From Rhodospirillales bacterium (GTDB taxonomy: Bacteria > Pseudomonadota > Alphaproteobacteria > UBA8366 > JADFVY01), in the NCBI GenBank assembly GCA_020356105.1, contig CP070634.1, forward strand, positions 2,044,329 to 2,091,383: a DNA stretch of 47,055 nt, given 5' to 3'. How positions within the stretch are numbered: position 1 is the first letter of the stretch; each line of letters opens with the position of its first letter. The position numbers and the translations under genes are program-made. The notes below the pieces were generated by a model, which saw nothing but the letters and a program-made list of their open reading frames with translations, was not told the origin of the DNA and searched no databases. Positions 44,776 through 47,055 of the stretch are shown here, in pieces.

Positions 44776-45552
44776 ATGCGGAGGCTAACCACGATCATAG
44801 CAGCGGCACTGGCCGTTTGCCTTGCGGCGGGCGTCGCCCAGGCGGCGGAGAAGGTCAAGATCGGCACCGAGGGCGCGTATCCCCCGTTCAATTACATCGA
44901 CAAGGACGGCAACCTGGTCGGCTTTGACGTCGATATCGCGAAGGCGTTGTGCGAGGCGGCGAAATTCGAGTGTGAATTCGTCGTGCAGGATTGGGACGGG
45001 ATCATCCCCGGGCTGATCGCCAAGAAGTACGACGCCATCGTGGCGTCGATGTCGATCACCGAGGAGCGCAAGCAGAAGGTCGACTTCACCAGCAAATACT
45101 ACAACACGCCGGCCAAGTTCGTTGCGCCCAAGGGTGCCAACCTCGAGATCACCAAGGAGGGCCTGAAAGGCAAGGTGATCGCGGTCCAGCGCGCGACGAT
45201 CCACGAGAATTTCCTGCGTGACAATTTCGGCGATGTCGTCACCGTAAGCTCGTATGCGACCCAGGACGAGGCGTATCTCGATCTCGTGTCGGGGCGGGCG
45301 GATGCCGGGATCGCGGATTCCGTCGCGATCACGGATGGCTTCCTGAGCACGCCGCAGGGCAAGGGCTTCCAGTTCTACGGCCCGGATTTCAATGATCCGA
45401 AATGGTTCGGCGAGGGCGTCGGAATCGCGGTCCGCAAGGGCGAGGACGCGCTCCGCGAGAAACTCAACGCCGCGATCGAGCAGATCCGTCGCGACGGAAC
45501 CTACAAGAGGATCAACGCCAAGTATTTCGACTTCGACGTTTACGGCAAGTAG
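44776..45552 (+). CDS. Polar amino-acid ABC transporter, periplasmic binding protein
   Basis: This 258-residue precursor has a signal peptide ending near AQAA (residues 1-24). The mature protein has the family-3 solute-binding pattern: KVKIGTEGAYPPFNYIDKDGNLVGFDVDIAKALCEAA, FVVQDWDGIIPGLIAKKYDAIVASMSITEERKQKVDFT and DADAGIADSVAIT-like ligand segments. This is most like lysine/arginine/ornithine and histidine binding proteins (HisJ/ArgT). It may accept a related substrate. AAGGAG lies before ATG 44776. Two permease genes follow. Confidence 0.92.
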   Translation: MRRLTTIIAAALAVCLAAGVAQAAEKVKIGTEGAYPPFNYIDKDGNLVGFDVDIAKALCEAAKFECEFVVQDWDGIIPGLIAKKYDAIVASMSITEERKQKVDFTSKYYNTPAKFVAPKGANLEITKEGLKGKVIAVQRATIHENFLRDNFGDVVTVSSYATQDEAYLDLVSGRADAGIADSVAITDGFLSTPQGKGFQFYGPDFNDPKWFGEGVGIAVRKGEDALREKLNAAIEQIRRDGTYKRINAKYFDFDVYGK

Positions 45553-45634
45553 CCGCGCGGCGCGCGATTAGGCGGCGCCATCGCCTGCCATCACGGCGGA
45601 CGGTGGCGTCGCGATCGCGCGGGGAGTGAGGGAC

Positions 45635-46324
45635 GTGTTCGATCTCAAGGGTTATGGTTGGATGCTCTGGGAGGGGCTGCAGCTCACCCTGCTGGTCGGC
45701 GTCTGCGCGTTGGTGGTGGCGACCCTGCTCGGGCTGGTCGGGGCGTGGGGCAAGGTCTCGCACAACCGGGTCGCCCGCGGCGCCGCCGAAACCTATACCA
45801 CCGTGATCCGCGGCGTTCCGGAATTGTTGCTGATCCTGCTCGTCTATTACGGAACGCCGACCCTGATCCAGGATGTAGTCGCCGGCTTTGGCTACGACAT
45901 CATCATCGACATCAACCCCTTCATTGCCGGCGTGATCACCCTCGGGTTCATCTACGGCGCGTTTTCGACGGAAGTGTTCCGCGGCGCCATCCTCGCCGTG
46001 CCGAAGGGCCAGATCGAAGCAGCCTACGCCGCGGGCATGAGCCGCACGCTGATGGTGCGGCGAGTCCTGCTGCCACAGGTCTGGCGGTTCGCCCTGCCGG
46101 GTCTCGGCAATGTCTGGATGGTGCTGATTAAGGCCACCGCCCTGATCTCGGTCATTCAGCTGTCGGAGCTGATGCGCAATGCCGACATCGCCGCCCGCGC
46201 GGTGAGGCTGCCGTTCACCTTCTATTTCGCCGCCTCGCTGATCTACCTGGGGATCACCATTGCATCGATGATCGGCCAGCAGCGCATCGAGGCCTGGGCG
46301 CGGCGCGGCGTGCGGAGCGCCTGA
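45635..46324 (+). CDS. Polar amino-acid ABC transporter, permease (HisQ-like)
   Basis: This 229-residue permease has five transmembrane helices. The EAA loop is visible as IEAAYAAGMSRTLMVRRVLLPQVWRFALPGLGN, which docks on the ATPase. The N-terminal GLQLTLLVGVCALVVATLLGLVGAWGKVS and YTTVIRGVPELLLILLVYYGTPTL are typical of HisQ/HisM-type permeases. GTG 45635 is preferred, because GGGGAG lies 9-14 bases upstream; an in-frame GTG at 45626 would sit inside that signal. The second permease starts four bases after its stop. Confidence 0.9.
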   Translation: MFDLKGYGWMLWEGLQLTLLVGVCALVVATLLGLVGAWGKVSHNRVARGAAETYTTVIRGVPELLLILLVYYGTPTLIQDVVAGFGYDIIIDINPFIAGVITLGFIYGAFSTEVFRGAILAVPKGQIEAAYAAGMSRTLMVRRVLLPQVWRFALPGLGNVWMVLIKATALISVIQLSELMRNADIAARAVRLPFTFYFAASLIYLGITIASMIGQQRIEAWARRGVRSA

Positions 46325-46327
46325 GCC

Positions 46328-47055
46328 ATGGAGATCATCTGGCAAAGCCTGCCGCGACTGCTCGAAGGGGCCTGGCTGACGATCGAGATTACGGCGGTCA
46401 GCCTGGTCATCGGCCTGATGCTGGCGGTCCCGGTGGCGCTGCTGCGGGTCTCGCGGAATCCGCTGCTGTGGACGCCATCCTATCTCTACATCCTGTATTT
46501 CCGTGGCACGCCGCTGCTGGTGCAGCTCTTCCTGATCTATTACGGCAGCGGCCAGTTCCGGGCCGAGCTCGACGCGCGCGGCCTGTGGGTGTTCTTTCGC
46601 GAGAAGTGGTTCTGCGCCGTCCTGACGCTGACCCTGAACACAGCGGCATATACCGCCGAGATCCTGCGCGGCGCCATCCAGAATGTGCCCCATGGCGAGA
46701 TCGAGGCGGCGCGGGCCTGCGGCATGTCGGGCTCTCTGCTCTACCGGCGGATCATCCTTCCGAAGGCGTTTCGCCTTGCCCTGCTCCCCTACAGCAACGA
46801 GGTCGTCTTCCTGTTCCAGGCAACTTCCCTCGTCAGCATCATCGCGCTGATGGATCTGACCGGCGTGGCCCGTGTCATCGCCGCGCGCAGCTTTGCCATC
46901 TACGAGCTCTATATTACCGCCGGCATCATCTATCTGATCGTTACCTACGGCATCCTGTTCATCTTCAAGCGGGTCGAGTTCCGGCTTAGCGGACATTTGC
47001 GGGAGCGGCGCGAGGCGGTGACGGAAACGGCGGCGGATGGCGCTCTGGTCCGCTG
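46328..47055 (+). CDS. Polar amino-acid ABC transporter, permease (HisM-like), 3' end cut
   Basis: The frame from ATG 46328 stays open to the window edge (242 codons visible). It encodes a second permease with QSLPRLLEGAWLTIEITAVSLVIGLMLAVPVALLR, the hydrophobic FRGTPLLVQLFLIYYGSGQF block and the EAA loop IEAARACGMSGSLLYRRIILPKAFRLALLPYSNE. Together with the preceding permease it would form the transmembrane heterodimer. The end of helix 5 and the C-terminal residues are present, and the stop should lie just outside the window. Confidence 0.9.
   Translation, partial: MEIIWQSLPRLLEGAWLTIEITAVSLVIGLMLAVPVALLRVSRNPLLWTPSYLYILYFRGTPLLVQLFLIYYGSGQFRAELDARGLWVFFREKWFCAVLTLTLNTAAYTAEILRGAIQNVPHGEIEAARACGMSGSLLYRRIILPKAFRLALLPYSNEVVFLFQATSLVSIIALMDLTGVARVIAARSFAIYELYITAGIIYLIVTYGILFIFKRVEFRLSGHLRERREAVTETAADGALVR

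Noticed and set aside
1..47055. Prophage, insertion sequence, CRISPR array, toxin-antitoxin or defence island
   Set aside because: I found no transposase, integrase, phage structural, Cas, or toxin-antitoxin-like sequence, and no direct-repeat arrays. Gene content is housekeeping and conserved hypothetical throughout.

Overview
The window is a GC-rich (by eye about two thirds G+C), densely coding chromosomal segment of an alphaproteobacterium. The markers are an F1-ATPase assembly chaperone of the ATP12 family, a class I (archaeal-type) lysyl-tRNA synthetase, a TipF-like degenerate EAL protein, a propionyl-CoA carboxylase pair, a malic enzyme fused to a phosphotransacetylase-like domain, an encapsulated-ferritin (EncFtn) homologue, and a 44-bp palindrome of a kind that recurs in alphaproteobacterial genomes. 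Together they suggest a Rhodospirillales-like organism, but the genus cannot be named from this sequence. No prophage, insertion sequence, CRISPR array or rRNA was found. One tRNA gene (Leu, anticodon GAG) is present.

Layout. 1-4.3 kb (+): tail of an amidohydrolase, lysK, an EncFtn-like ferritin with no encapsulin gene nearby, a GNAT acetyltransferase, the ribosome-rescue factor arfB and a membrane-anchored hypothetical. 4.3-8.9 kb (-): a likely operon pyrD - TipF-like protein - two tandem HAD-IIA paralogues. 9.2-12.5 kb (+): small ORF with terminator, branched-chain aminotransferase coupled to a mini ParB/sulfiredoxin-fold protein, DUF302 protein, lipoprotein, bacteriohemerythrin. 12.6-16.5 kb: NnrU/ICMT-like membrane protein (-), cysteine-repeat secreted protein (+), rhodanese lipoprotein (-), TerC protein (+), lipoprotein (+). 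16.5-19.8 kb: rnd (-) and aspS (+) divergent around a perfect 14-bp inverted repeat.

19.8-25.9 kb: an extremely AT-rich patch precedes a lipoprotein gene. Next comes the tightly packed run crcB - RluA-family pseudouridine synthase - HAD phosphatase - AsmA - ATP12 chaperone, in which the last two junctions overlap. 26.2-33.5 kb: pccB, VOC protein, polytopic GT-C-like membrane protein, pccA, acylphosphatase and mtgA. PccA and PccB would form propionyl-CoA carboxylase; the genes between them have no obvious role in that reaction. 33.5-38.6 kb: a ureohydrolase (+), then on the minus strand two coupled lipoproteins, a SYLF-domain protein, and lipB overlapping an amidase. 38.7-47 kb (+): tRNA-Leu with a terminator, maeB overlapping mgtE, then an M14-type deacylase followed by a polar amino-acid ABC transporter (ATPase, binding protein, two permeases, the last cut by the window end). 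The deacylase and transporter may together import and process an acylated amino acid.

Most genes are housekeeping or conserved hypothetical. The points most worth a second look are the orphan EncFtn ferritin, the AT-rich patch, two decayed gene remnants (SDR-like and ArsR-like), the degenerate EAL protein, the tandem HAD pair, and an acceptor-stem mismatch in tRNA-Leu. I see no clear evidence of a wholly new multi-gene system.
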